Origin: Acidovorax sp. CF316
Lineage (GTDB): Bacteria > Pseudomonadota > Gammaproteobacteria > Burkholderiales > Burkholderiaceae_C
NCBI RefSeq assembly: GCF_000276605.1
Contig: NZ_AKJX01000093.1
Location: 1-64,000, forward strand
Length of the DNA: 64,000 nt
Direction of reading: 5' to 3'
Position numbers and translations under genes: made by a program. The number at the start of each line of letters is the position of its first letter. The stretch's first letter is position 1. The notes beneath the pieces are model-generated. The model saw only the letters and a program-made list of their open reading frames with translations. It made no database searches and had not been told where the DNA came from. Below are positions 43,362 through 54,168 of the stretch, piece by piece.

Positions 43362-44014
43362 CGGGGATGGGTTTTGACGACACCCTGGACGACGCCACCG
43401 AGCAGACTGCCCCGGTCTGGGCCGTGTTCGGCGACCTGATGGCCGGCCTGCTGGGCGCCTTCGTGCTGATCCTGGTGGGCGTGCTGGTGGTGCAGATCGA
43501 CCTGGTGAGCAGCCTCAAGCAGGAGGTGGAAAAACGCCAGGCGGAAGAGCAGCGCCGCATGGCGCTGGAAAAGGCCCTGGCCATCCCCCTGGCCAGCGGC
43601 CGCGTGACGGTGAGCAACGGCCGCATCGGCATCAGCGGCAGCGTGCTGTTCGCCACGGGATCGGCCGAGCTGCGGCCCGAGGGGCGCCAGTTGCTGACCA
43701 CCCTGGTGCAGCCCCTGCTGGTGTACCTGCGCGAGCGCGACGAGATGCTGATGGTCAGCGGCTTCACCGACAACACCTTGCTGCGCAGCGGCGGCAGCCA
43801 GCGCTTTGCCGACAACCTGGAACTATCGGCCCAGCGCGCGCTGACCGTGACCCGTGCACTGGCCGAAGAAGGCATGCCTTCGTCCCAGGTGTTTGCCGCA
43901 GCCTTCGGCGCCGAGCAGCCCGTGGCCGACAACGCCGACGAAAAGGGCCGCGCGCAGAACCGCCGCGTGGAAATGGCCCCGGTGCCCAGGGCATCCAAGC
44001 CCAAACCGCCATGA
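43358..44014 (+). CDS. MotB/ZorB-like OmpA-family stator protein
   Basis: A 218-residue protein. A short cytoplasmic N-terminus is followed by one membrane helix (about 20-47: PVWAVFGDLMAGLLGAFVLI) with a conserved Asp at position 26 near its start, the place of the proton-carrying Asp in MotB and ZorB. A brief coiled linker (SLKQEVEKRQAEEQRRM) leads to an OmpA-like peptidoglycan-binding domain (about 85-205) with VLFATGSAELRPEG, VSGFTDN, ADNLELSAQRALTVTRAL and GRAQNRRVEM. It is the natural partner of the DUF802 channel subunit, encoded just upstream with an ATGA overlap. Confidence 0.92.
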   Translation: MTGMGFDDTLDDATEQTAPVWAVFGDLMAGLLGAFVLILVGVLVVQIDLVSSLKQEVEKRQAEEQRRMALEKALAIPLASGRVTVSNGRIGISGSVLFATGSAELRPEGRQLLTTLVQPLLVYLRERDEMLMVSGFTDNTLLRSGGSQRFADNLELSAQRALTVTRALAEEGMPSSQVFAAAFGAEQPVADNADEKGRAQNRRVEMAPVPRASKPKPP

Positions 44015-44616
44015 GCGAGCCCACGCTGGAGTCCTTGAAGGCGGATGGCAGCGACGGCCATGATCCCGCGCGTTTCCAGTACCTGGAGGCTCTGGCGCGG
44101 CGCATGCAGGCACAACCGCTCGCCGTGCAGGCCTTGCTGCAGCAGCGGCTGCAGGCCGCCGTGGTCGACTACGCCGCGCGGGCCGGTGCTGCCACCCCAT
44201 CGCCAGCACCGCCCTTGCGCGCCACCTGTGCAACGGACTCGCCTCTGGCCCTGCTCAACCGCAATCTGGCTGCACGCGCGCAGGCCGAGGCCGACCACGT
44301 GCGTACCAGCGAAAGCACCAGCACATCGGAAATGAAGAGCGTGCGCCAGTTCAGCGAGGTCTGGTCCAAGATCTCCGCCGACCAGCAGGTCACGCAGGCA
44401 CTGCACAAGGCGCCCGAAAACGCAGGCCCCCTCAACTCGCACAAGCTCATGCTGCGCTCGCTGGGCCTCATGCGCGGGCTCTCGCCAGACTACATGCGCA
44501 GGTTCATGGCGCAGATGGATTCACTGCTTTGGCTGGAGCAGACGAATGCCGATCTGGCGCGCCCGGCGCCCAGGGCGCCACGCCCGAACCGCACCAGGCG
44601 GCAGATCGAGCGATAG
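44011..44616 (+). CDS. DUF2894 protein, last gene of motor-like cassette
   Basis: A 201-residue soluble protein of the DUF2894 type. The N-terminal helical segment (DPARFQYLEALARRMQAQPL, LQQRLQAAVVDYAAR) is followed by a low-complexity middle rich in Ala, Pro, Ser and Thr. A conserved C-terminal part then reads SVRQFSEVWSKISADQQVTQ, ALHKAPENAGPLNSHKLMLR, SLGLMRGLSPDYMRRFM and MDSLLWLEQ. It ends in a basic tail. It overlaps the OmpA-type gene by ATGA and so belongs to the same translational unit. It is uncharacterised; a cytoplasmic adaptor or effector for the motor is the working inference. Confidence 0.9.
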   Translation: MSEPTLESLKADGSDGHDPARFQYLEALARRMQAQPLAVQALLQQRLQAAVVDYAARAGAATPSPAPPLRATCATDSPLALLNRNLAARAQAEADHVRTSESTSTSEMKSVRQFSEVWSKISADQQVTQALHKAPENAGPLNSHKLMLRSLGLMRGLSPDYMRRFMAQMDSLLWLEQTNADLARPAPRAPRPNRTRRQIER

Positions 44617-44638
44617 GCAAGCACCCACTGCGGCTACC

Positions 44639-45136
44639 ATGCCAGGCATGCACCCGCCAACGCCTGGGGACGTCCCGCCACCTCATCGCCAGGCACTGCG
44701 CGCCATTGCCGCCTTCGAGGCCCTCAAGGGATTTGCAGCCCTGGCGGCCAGCCTGGGCTTCGTGGGGCTGCTGCCCCACGACCTGCACCACATCGTGGCC
44801 TCGTTGATCGGGCATATCGGCCTCGCGCCAGGCGACCGCTATCCGGCCATGGTTCTCACCGACATCGATCACCTGATGGGCACCAATCTCAAGCCCTTGC
44901 TGCTTGCCGCCGCAGCCTATGTGCTGGTGCGCTTCGCCGAGGCCTACGGACTGTGGCAGGACCGGTGGTGGGGCGAATGGCTGGGCGCGCTGTCCGGAGC
45001 GCTGTACATCCCGTTCGAGCTATGGCACTTCGCGCACCGGCCGAGCGTGGCATCGGCTGCTGTGGCGCTGGCCAACATGGCCATCGTGGGATTCCTCGGG
45101 CAGCAGCTGTGGCGGCGCCGGCGTCAAAGTCCATGA
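44639..45136 (+). CDS. DUF2127 membrane protein
   Basis: A 165-residue integral membrane protein of the DUF2127 family. Family pattern: ALRAIAAFEALKGFAALAAS, LMGTNLKPLLLAAAAYVLVR, RFAEAYGLWQDRWWGEWLGA and YIPFELWHFAHRPS. About four membrane segments are visible. The start is either ATG 44639 or ATG 44648; neither has a strong ribosome site. It lies 22 bp behind the DUF2894 gene on the same strand and may be read through from it, though it is not coupled like the other four genes. Function of the family is unknown. Confidence 0.85.
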   Translation: MPGMHPPTPGDVPPPHRQALRAIAAFEALKGFAALAASLGFVGLLPHDLHHIVASLIGHIGLAPGDRYPAMVLTDIDHLMGTNLKPLLLAAAAYVLVRFAEAYGLWQDRWWGEWLGALSGALYIPFELWHFAHRPSVASAAVALANMAIVGFLGQQLWRRRRQSP

Positions 45137-45173
45137 ATGCGCACCACGGTGCGCAATCCTGCAGGCATTGGCC

Positions 45174-45212
45174 AAGAAAAAAGGCGCTCATCCGGTCAGG
45201 ATGAGCGCCTTT
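45174..45212 (-). terminator. Intrinsic terminator of tmRNA
   Basis: A 13-bp perfect stem, AAGGCGCTCATCC (45181-45193) / GGATGAGCGCCTT (45199-45211), with loop GGTCA. On the minus strand it runs into T residues (complement of the A-run at 45175-45182). It begins 11 bp past the CCA end of tmRNA. Confidence 0.92.
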
Positions 45213-45222
45213 GGTCGTTAGG

Positions 45223-45609
45223 TGGTGGAGCTGGCGGGAATTGAACCCGCGTCCGCAAGCCTTCACCAGGCAGATCTACATGTTTAGCGGTCTGATTTGG
45301 ATCTCGCCGCCTGTGTCGCGCAGTCGCACGCTACACCGGCCGCCAGCACCCTTGAATCTCGCCCCAACCCAAGGTACCCGGATTGGAGCCAGCCCATGTA
45401 ATTATCCTTGCAGCCGGGAGGCGCTGATTGCTCAGAACCCCCTTGCCCAGCCCATCGGCCAACTGTTGCAAGGCTCACTGGCAATTAAGCAGCGAGTGCG
45501 AAACGTTCGTCGTTTGCAGTTAGTTTGTTAAATCGAGATTTACGAGCGTGAATCAAGCTCGACATGCACCACACTGACTCCGAACCCACGTCGAAACCAG
45601 GACAGCCCC
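45223..45609 (-). ncRNA. ssrA: Transfer-messenger RNA (tmRNA)
   Basis: A one-piece tmRNA of about 387 nt. The 5' end GGGGCTGTCCTGGTTTCGAC and the 3' end, whose TTCAATTCCCGCCAGCTCCA stretch is followed by CCA, form the alanine tRNA-like domain with a G-U pair in the acceptor stem. The tag reading frame is at 45485-45517 and encodes ANDERFALAA followed by TAA, a tag typical of Comamonadaceae. It rescues stalled ribosomes together with SmpB. It is transcribed leftwards from just behind gph and ends at a strong intrinsic terminator. The exact 5' end is set by RNase P and is assigned by alignment to the consensus. Confidence 0.97.
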
Positions 45610-45618
45610 AGACTTCCT

Positions 45619-45645
45619 ATTTTAGGCCTGTCCCAGCAGTTGCAA
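45619..45645 (-). promoter_or_regulatory. Candidate tmRNA promoter
   Basis: On the minus strand TTGCAA (45640-45645) and TAAAAT (45619-45624) are 15 bp apart, 9 bp before the mature tmRNA 5' end. The -10 box overlaps the stop codon of gph. The spacer is short for a sigma-70 promoter, so the -35 assignment is tentative. Confidence 0.45.
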
Positions 45646-46311
45646 GAGCTCAAAGGGAGATTTAATTGCAGCGTGCGCTCCCCAGGCATGCGGGGCCTGG
45701 GCCGAGCCCAGGTAGCCGTAGGTGGCGGCCACGGTGCCCATGCCGGCGGCCAGGCCGGCCACGATATCGCGCTCGTCGTCACCCACGTAGATGCACTGGC
45801 TGGCGTCGATTTTCAAGCGCGCAGCCGCCTCCAGCAGCGGCGCCGGGTGCGGCTTGGCATGCGGCGTGGTGTCGCCGCTGACCACAGCGCCCGCGCTGGC
45901 GAACAGCGGCATGGCGCGCGTGAGCGGGTCGGTGAAGCGCATGGCCTTGTTGGTCACCACACCCCAGGCCAGGCCCCGGGCCTGCAGCGCCTCGACCAGT
46001 GCCGGCACGCCCTCGAACACCTCGGTGAGCACCGTCATGCGCGCTTCGTAGTTGGCAAAGAACTCCTCGCGCAAGGCGGCGAACTCCGCGTCCTCGGGCT
46101 TGAGGCCGAAGGCCTCGCCCAGCATGCCGCGCGCACCGGCGCCGGCCATGGGGCGGTAGCGCGCCAAAGGCAGGGACTCCATACCCCGGTCGGTGCGCAT
46201 CTTGTCGGCGGCAGCGGCCAGATCAGGAGCGCTGTCGATCAGGGTCCCGTCCAGGTCGAACAGGACGGCGCGGATGTTGTGGAATACAGGATTCAGGGCG
46301 GGTGTCGTCAC
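45622..46311 (-). CDS. gph: Phosphoglycolate phosphatase-like HAD hydrolase
   Basis: A 229-residue HAD hydrolase. Motif I is LFDLDGTLIDSAPD (nucleophile Asp about residue 19), motif II VVTNKAMRF, and motif III with IV are KPHPAPLLEAAARL and YVGDDERDIVAGLAAG. The cap domain between about 35 and 95 is of the alpha-helical C1 type. Gph removes phosphate from 2-phosphoglycolate formed during DNA repair; related members act on N-acetylmuramic acid phosphate. The gene order ubiG-gph is common in this group of bacteria and supports the name. The upstream ubiG stop is 23 bp away. Confidence 0.9.
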   Translation of the reverse strand: MTTPALNPVFHNIRAVLFDLDGTLIDSAPDLAAAADKMRTDRGMESLPLARYRPMAGAGARGMLGEAFGLKPEDAEFAALREEFFANYEARMTVLTEVFEGVPALVEALQARGLAWGVVTNKAMRFTDPLTRAMPLFASAGAVVSGDTTPHAKPHPAPLLEAAARLKIDASQCIYVGDDERDIVAGLAAGMGTVAATYGYLGSAQAPHAWGAHAAIKSPFELLQLLGQA

Positions 46312-46334
46312 GGAAACGGATCTCTCAGGTCAAA

Positions 46335-47063
46335 TCAGGCCGCGCGCTGCGTTGCGAACATGTAGTTCACGCTGGTGTCGTTGCTCAGCCAATAGCGCTT
46401 GGTCAGCGGGTTGTATTCCAGCCCCCGGGTCTGCAGCACATCGAGACCCGCGCTGCGGCAGTGCGATGCCAGCTCGCTCGGGCGGATCATCTTGGCGTAT
46501 TCGTGCGTGCCGCGCGGCAGCATGTTGAGCACGTACTCCGCCCCCACGATGGCCAGCATGAAGGCCTTGGCATTGCGGTGGATGGTGGAGAAGAACACCC
46601 AGCCGCCGGGCTTGACGAGTTCGGAGCAGGCCTTGACGACGGAGGCCGGGTCGGGTACGTGCTCGAGCATCTCCATGCAGGTCACCACATCGAAGCTGGC
46701 GGGCTGCTCGGCTGCAAGCGCCTCCACGCTGATCTCGCGGTACTGCACCCCTTTGGTGCCGGCCTCGAGCGCATGCAACTGCGCCACGCGCAGCGCCTTG
46801 GTGGCCAGGTCGATGCCGGTCACGTCGGCCCCCTTGCGCGCCATGGAATCGGCCAGGATGCCACCGCCGCAGCCCACGTCGAGCACCCGCTTGCCGCCCA
46901 GGCCGCTCAGGGCGTGGATCCAGTCCAGCCGCAGCGGGTTGATCTGGTGCAGCGGGCGGAACTCGCTGTCCCGATCCCACCAGCGGTGGGCCAGCGCGGA
47001 AAACTTGGCCAGCTCGGCCGGGTCGGCGTTGACAGGGGGGATGGTGGTCGTTTCTTCGCTCAT
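46335..47063 (-). CDS. ubiG: Ubiquinone biosynthesis O-methyltransferase
   Basis: A 242-residue SAM-dependent methyltransferase that carries out both O-methylations of ubiquinone synthesis. The start is ATG 47061-47063, with ATG 47070-47072 as the alternative. The N-terminus has [19 protein letters not shown] and [17 protein letters not shown], highly typical of UbiG. Motif I is [16 protein letters not shown], followed by [15 protein letters not shown] and [15 protein letters not shown]. The membrane-binding segment and C-terminus ([13 protein letters not shown]) are intact. It is followed by gph in the same operon. Confidence 0.95.
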   Translation of the reverse strand: MSEETTTIPPVNADPAELAKFSALAHRWWDRDSEFRPLHQINPLRLDWIHALSGLGGKRVLDVGCGGGILADSMARKGADVTGIDLATKALRVAQLHALEAGTKGVQYREISVEALAAEQPASFDVVTCMEMLEHVPDPASVVKACSELVKPGGWVFFSTIHRNAKAFMLAIVGAEYVLNMLPRGTHEYAKMIRPSELASHCRSAGLDVLQTRGLEYNPLTKRYWLSNDTSVNYMFATQRAA

Positions 47064-47221
47064 GGTGTGCATTGTCAACGATGCTGCATGCCCATCAGAA
47101 AGCCGCACCCCTGGCAGTCCGTCCCAGGGAATGCTTTTGCTGCCATATATATAGGGGCATGCACGGGTTGCACGCGGGGCACGGCAATTTGTAACAGTAC
47201 AGAATCCGGAAAGGTCTGGAC

Positions 47222-47248
47222 GAAAAAAAGCCCCGTTGCCGGGGCTTT
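47222..47248 (-). terminator. Intrinsic terminator of the OmpA-family gene
   Basis: AAAGCCCC (47227-47234) and GGGGCTTT (47241-47248) form a stem around GTTGCC. On the minus strand it is followed by T residues (A-run at 47223-47229). It lies 24 bp past the stop. Confidence 0.9.
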
Positions 47249-47271
47249 CTCGGTGCGAACCAATCGAGAGA

Positions 47272-47919
47272 TTAGTTAGCGCGGGTGCCAACCACTTCGA
47301 TTTCCACGCGGCGGTTCTTGGCGCGGCCTTCAGCGGTCTTGTTGTCAGCCACTGGTTGCTTTTCGCCCTTGCCTTCGGTGTACACGCGGTTCTTTTCGAT
47401 GCCCTTGGACACCAGGTAAGCCTTGACGGCTTCGGAACGGCGGACCGACAGCTTCTGGTTGTAAGCATCGGAACCCACGGAGTCGGTGTGACCCACGGCG
47501 ATGATGACTTCCAGGTTGATGCCCTTGACCTTGGAGACCAGGTCGTCCAGCTTGGCCTTGCCTTCTGCCTTCAGCACCGACTTGTCGAAGTCGAAGAATG
47601 CGTCGGCAGCGTAGGTCACCTTGCTGGCCATCACTGGCTGCTGAGGTGGAGGAGGAGTGGTAGTGGTGGGAGGCGTCGTTGGAGCCGTAGGCGTTGGAGC
47701 AACAGCAGTGGGAGCGGCTGGAGCCACGATAGCGCCATCGCAGCCTGGAGCGGCAGTAGCCGGCGTCCAGTTGGCATTGCGCCAGCAGTATTCGTTGGTG
47801 CCGTTCTTCCAGACCAGTTGGCCAGAAGCATCTCTCCAGTTGTCAACGGTTTGGGCGCCAGCGGCGGTTGCGAGCGCTGCAGAGGCAAACAACATCGCCA
47901 CTTTGTTCAGTTTCTTCAT
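47272..47919 (-). CDS. OmpA-family outer-membrane protein
   Basis: A 215-residue protein starting at ATG 47917-47919 with a strong AGAGGAG site. The signal peptide [20 protein letters not shown] ends at AQTVDN. A short N-terminal domain ([20 protein letters not shown], with a possible disulfide to PGCDG) is followed by a Pro/Thr-rich linker (about 65-100). The OmpA C-terminal domain has [55 protein letters not shown] and [14 protein letters not shown]. It links outer membrane and peptidoglycan. The small N-terminal domain is not a full eight-strand barrel. Codon usage is biased as in highly expressed genes. Confidence 0.93.
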   Translation of the reverse strand: MKKLNKVAMLFASAALATAAGAQTVDNWRDASGQLVWKNGTNEYCWRNANWTPATAAPGCDGAIVAPAAPTAVAPTPTAPTTPPTTTTPPPPQQPVMASKVTYAADAFFDFDKSVLKAEGKAKLDDLVSKVKGINLEVIIAVGHTDSVGSDAYNQKLSVRRSEAVKAYLVSKGIEKNRVYTEGKGEKQPVADNKTAEGRAKNRRVEIEVVGTRAN

Positions 47920-48117
47920 GGTTCTCCTCTTGGGGAAAAAGCCGCAGCCGCGCTGCGAATCAGGACGCTTGAGGTGACCATCACCCAAAGCGTTCAAACG
48001 ATTGTGCCATACGTAACAGGGCAAAAGCGCCCGCACCGCATTGGGGCCCGTAGGACAAAACCGTAATTGCGGCGATATGTTGCGAGAGCGCGACACGCTT
48101 TCCCCTCTAAAATGATT

Positions 48118-48123
48118 CTCCTT
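48118..48123 (+). promoter_or_regulatory. Candidate -10 element of gyrA
   Basis: TAAAAT lies 19 bp before the gyrA start, in the 222-bp region divergent from the OmpA-family gene. No convincing -35 with standard spacing was found. The leader would be very short. Confidence 0.35.
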
Positions 48124-48141
48124 CGCCGTCACCGCCGCCCT

Positions 48142-50805
<2,664 letters not shown>

Positions 50806-50821
50806 CGGACTGCATGTGCGC

Positions 50822-50852
50822 GGCAGCACCCCGGGGCACACCGGGTGCTGCA
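50822..50852 (+). terminator. Stem-loop behind gyrA
   Basis: GCAGCACCC (50823-50831) and GGGTGCTGC (50843-50851) form a perfect 9-bp stem, 17 bp past the gyrA stop. No T-run follows, so it may only reduce readthrough into serC or protect the gyrA 3' end. Confidence 0.45.
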
Positions 50853-50948
50853 CGCCATGCGCCTTCGGGCAGCATGAAGCAATGCGGGCCAGCGCAGCGC
50901 AAGCCGCCAGCCCACCGAGACAGCCATCCATTTTCCGTTTTGCCTGAC

Positions 50949-52058
50949 ATGAACCGCCCCTACAACTTCTCCGCCGGTCCCGCCGCCATTCCCGCCGAAG
51001 TGCTGCAACAGGCCGCTTCCGAAATGCTGGACTGGCACGGCAGCGGCATGGGCGTGATGGAGATGAGCCACCGGGGCAAGGAATTCCTGTCCATCTACCA
51101 GCAGGCCGAGGCCGACCTGCGCACGCTGCTGGCCGTGCCCGCGAACTTCAAGATCCTGTTCATGCAGGGCGGCGGCCTGGCCGAGAACGCCATCGTGCCG
51201 CTGAACCTCTCGCGCGCCGCTGCGGTGGACTTCGTGGTCACCGGCAGCTGGAGCCAGAAGTCGCAAAAGGAGGCCCGCAAGTACGCCTCCGAGGTCAACA
51301 TCGCCGCCAGCAGCCAGGACAGCGACTTCACCACCCTGCCCGCCCCTGCCACCTGGAACCTGAGCCGCGGCGCGAGCTACCTGCACATCTGCAGCAACGA
51401 GACCATCAACGGCACCGAATTCCACGAGCTGCCCGACCTCAAGGCGCTGGGCACGGATGCGCCGCTGGTCATCGACTTCTCGTCGCACGTGGCCTCGCGC
51501 AGCGTGGACTGGTCGCGCGTGGGCCTGGCCTTCGGCGGCGCGCAGAAGAACCTGGGCCCCGCCGGCCTGACGCTGGTGGTGGTGCGCGAAGACCTGCTGG
51601 GCCACGCCCTGCCCGCCTGCCCGAGCGCCTTCGACTACAAGACCGTGGCCGACAACGAATCCATGTACAACACCCCGCCCACCTGGGGCATCTACGTGGC
51701 AGGCCTGACCTTCCAGTGGCTGCTGCGCCAGCGCGAGGGCGAGCTCACCGGCGTGGCCGCGATGGAGCAGCGCAACATCGCCAAGGCACAGCTGCTCTAC
51801 AACACCATCGACGCCTCGCAGCTGTACGTGAACAAGGTGGCGGCCAACTGCCGCTCGCGCATGAACATCCCCTTCTTCCTGCGCGACGAGTCGCGCAACG
51901 ATGCCTTCCTGGCCGGCGCCCGCGAGCGCGGCCTGCTGCAGCTCAAGGGCCACAAGTCCGTGGGCGGCATGCGCGCCAGCATCTACAACGCCATGCCATT
52001 GGCCGGTGTACAGGCGCTGGTGGACTACATGCGAGAATTTGAACAAAAGCGCGCCTGA
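50949..52058 (+). CDS. serC: Phosphoserine aminotransferase
   Basis: A 369-residue PLP enzyme that makes phosphoserine from 3-phosphohydroxypyruvate; it also serves pyridoxal phosphate synthesis. It starts at ATG 50949 ([20 protein letters not shown]). Key motifs are [31 protein letters not shown], and the PLP-binding Lys in [19 protein letters not shown]. The C-terminal [14 protein letters not shown] binds substrate phosphate. It is followed after 55 bp by pheA. The pairing of serC with pheA, tyrA and aroA is a classic conserved arrangement. Confidence 0.97.
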   Translation: MNRPYNFSAGPAAIPAEVLQQAASEMLDWHGSGMGVMEMSHRGKEFLSIYQQAEADLRTLLAVPANFKILFMQGGGLAENAIVPLNLSRAAAVDFVVTGSWSQKSQKEARKYASEVNIAASSQDSDFTTLPAPATWNLSRGASYLHICSNETINGTEFHELPDLKALGTDAPLVIDFSSHVASRSVDWSRVGLAFGGAQKNLGPAGLTLVVVREDLLGHALPACPSAFDYKTVADNESMYNTPPTWGIYVAGLTFQWLLRQREGELTGVAAMEQRNIAKAQLLYNTIDASQLYVNKVAANCRSRMNIPFFLRDESRNDAFLAGARERGLLQLKGHKSVGGMRASIYNAMPLAGVQALVDYMREFEQKRA

Positions 52059-52113
52059 GTCCCCCTTCCCAGCCCCCCTCCCGCCGGACGCCCGCCAGAA
52101 AAGTTGCCCTTTC

Positions 52114-53211
52114 ATGACCCAACCGCAAGCCTCCCCTGATCTCGCCAGCCTGCGCGTGCAGATCGACTCCATCGACCAGCAACTGCTCACGCTGCTCAAC
52201 CAGAGGGCCCTCGTGGCCGAACAGGTCGGCGAGGTCAAGAAGCGCGAGGGCACGCCGTTCTTCCGGCCCGACCGCGTGGCCCAGGTCATCGACAAGATCC
52301 AGACCGCCAACCCCGGCCCGCTCAAGGATCCGCATGTGGCCGCCATCTGGCGCGAGATCATGTCGGCCTGCCTGGCGCTCGAATCGCCCCAGCGCGTGGC
52401 CGTGCTCGGCCCCGAGGGCACCTTCTGCGAGCAGGCAGCCATCGAGTTCTTCGGCGGCGCGGCCGACCTGATGTACTGCGCCAACTTCGACGAGGTGTTC
52501 CACGCCACGGCCGCCGGCAGCGCCCAGTACGGCGTGGTGGGCGTGGAGAACTCCACCGAGGGCGTGGTCACGCGCTCGCTCGACCTGTTCCTGCACACCC
52601 CCACCCATGTGGTGGGCGAGGTCAGCCTGCTGGTACGTCACAACCTGCTGCGCACCAGCAACTCGCTCGACGGCATCGAGGCCGTGCTGGCCCACCCCCA
52701 GGCCCTGGCCCAGTGCCAGGCCTGGCTGTCCAAACACCTGCCGCACGCCGAGCGCCGCCCGGTGTCGAGCAATGCCGAAGGCGCCCGCCTGGCCACCACC
52801 AACCCCGCCTGGGCCGCGCTGTCGAGCGAACGCGCCGCCACCCAGTTCGGCCTGCACATCGTCTCGCACGCCATCCAGGACGATGCCTACAACCGCACGC
52901 GCTTTGCCATCATCTGCCTGCCGCACACGCTGCAGACGCCGCCGCCTTCGGGCAAGGACTGCACCAGCCTGGTGGTCTCGGTGCCCAACCGCCCCGGCGC
53001 CGTGCACGACCTGCTGGTGCCGCTCAAGGCCCACGGCGTGTCCATGACGCGCTTCGAATCGCGCCCTGCACGCACCGGCCAGTGGGAGTACTATTTCTAC
53101 ATCGACCTGGACGGCCACCCCGCCCAGCCCCATGTGGCGCGCGCCCTCGAAGAGCTGCGCAGCCTGTGCGCCTTCTACAAGGTGCTGGGCACCTACCCGG
53201 TTGCGCCATGA
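52114..53211 (+). CDS. pheA: Bifunctional chorismate mutase / prephenate dehydratase
   Basis: A 365-residue P-protein that converts chorismate to phenylpyruvate. The chorismate mutase domain (about 1-95) has LRVQIDSIDQQLLTLLNQRA and VAEQVGEVKK. The prephenate dehydratase domain (about 98-275) starts RVAVLGPEGTFCEQAAIEFF and includes GVVGVENSTEGVVTRSLDL. The C-terminal ACT domain (about 283-362) with SRPARTGQWEYYFYIDLDGH allows phenylalanine feedback. It starts at ATG 52114. It follows serC and precedes tyrA by about 72 bp. Confidence 0.97.
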   Translation: MTQPQASPDLASLRVQIDSIDQQLLTLLNQRALVAEQVGEVKKREGTPFFRPDRVAQVIDKIQTANPGPLKDPHVAAIWREIMSACLALESPQRVAVLGPEGTFCEQAAIEFFGGAADLMYCANFDEVFHATAAGSAQYGVVGVENSTEGVVTRSLDLFLHTPTHVVGEVSLLVRHNLLRTSNSLDGIEAVLAHPQALAQCQAWLSKHLPHAERRPVSSNAEGARLATTNPAWAALSSERAATQFGLHIVSHAIQDDAYNRTRFAIICLPHTLQTPPPSGKDCTSLVVSVPNRPGAVHDLLVPLKAHGVSMTRFESRPARTGQWEYYFYIDLDGHPAQPHVARALEELRSLCAFYKVLGTYPVAP

Positions 53212-53283
53212 GCCTTTGCATGCCCATGCGCCCCCCTGAAAGCCCGGCGATCGCTCCCCGTCGCCCCATGCCGGAATCGCACC

Positions 53284-54168
53284 ATGTTTGAACAATTGGG
53301 ACTCATCGGCTGCGGCCTCATGGGCGGCTCCTTCGCCCTGGCGATGAAGAAGGCCGGCCTGGTCAAGCGCGTGGTGGGCTACAGCAAGTCGCCCTCCACC
53401 ACCGACCGCGCCCGCCAGATGGGCGTGATCGACGTCGAAGCCCCCTCGGCCCTGCTGGCCGTGGCTGGCGCCGACATCGTGCTGGTGGCCGTGCCCGTGG
53501 CCGCCACCGAGGCCACGCTCAAGGCCATCCGCCACCTGGTCACGCCCAACATGCTGATCATGGACGTGGGCTCCACCAAGGCCGATGTGGTGCAGGCCGC
53601 GCGCCGCGCACTGCGCGACCAGGTGGGCTCCTTCGTGCCGGCCCACCCCATCACCGGCCGCGAGGTCTCGGGCGTGGAGCATGCCGATGCCGAGCTGTAC
53701 TCCGGCCGCCAGGTCATCCTGACCCCGATCGAGCGCACCCTGACCACCCAGCTCAGCCAGGCCGAGACCGTATGGACCGCCCTGGGCTGCCGGGTGAGCA
53801 GCATGTCGCCCGAATCGCACGACGCGGCCTTTGCCGCCGTGAGCCACCTGCCCCACCTGCTGGCCTTTGCGATGATGAACAGCATCACCGGTCAAGCCAA
53901 TGGCGACGACTTCCTGTCGCTGGCCGGCCCCGGTTTCCGCGACTTCACGCGCATCGCCGCCAGCGACCCCAAGGTCTGGCGCGACATCCTGCTGTCCAAC
54001 CGCGAAGAGCTGCTGGCCCAGTCGCGCCTGTTCCAGCAAACGCTGCAGAACATCGAGCAGGCCATGCAGAAGAGCGATGCGCAGGCACTGGAAGACATGA
54101 TCACCCTGGCCAGCGAGACCCGCGCGCACTGGCGCATGGGTGCGCAGCGCACGAGCAAGGGGCGTTGA
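53284..54168 (+). CDS. tyrA: Prephenate dehydrogenase
   Basis: A 294-residue enzyme that oxidises prephenate to 4-hydroxyphenylpyruvate for tyrosine. The NAD(P) fold starts [20 protein letters not shown] (Gly-rich loop about 8-14). The conserved [17 protein letters not shown] and [20 protein letters not shown] segments contain the catalytic His. The C-terminal part (about 180-290) is the helical dimerisation domain. It has no ACT domain. The stop overlaps the start of aroA/cmk by one base (TGATG), coupling their translation. Confidence 0.96.
   Translation: MFEQLGLIGCGLMGGSFALAMKKAGLVKRVVGYSKSPSTTDRARQMGVIDVEAPSALLAVAGADIVLVAVPVAATEATLKAIRHLVTPNMLIMDVGSTKADVVQAARRALRDQVGSFVPAHPITGREVSGVEHADAELYSGRQVILTPIERTLTTQLSQAETVWTALGCRVSSMSPESHDAAFAAVSHLPHLLAFAMMNSITGQANGDDFLSLAGPGFRDFTRIAASDPKVWRDILLSNREELLAQSRLFQQTLQNIEQAMQKSDAQALEDMITLASETRAHWRMGAQRTSKGR

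Noticed and set aside
39637-44616. Calling the cassette a Zorya defence system
   Set aside because: Only ZorA/ZorB-like architecture is present; no ZorC, ZorD helicase or ZorE nuclease gene adjoins, and the neighbours are housekeeping genes.
45223-45300. tRNA-like 3' end with CCA on the minus strand
   Set aside because: It is the 3' tRNA-like domain of tmRNA, not a separate tRNA gene.
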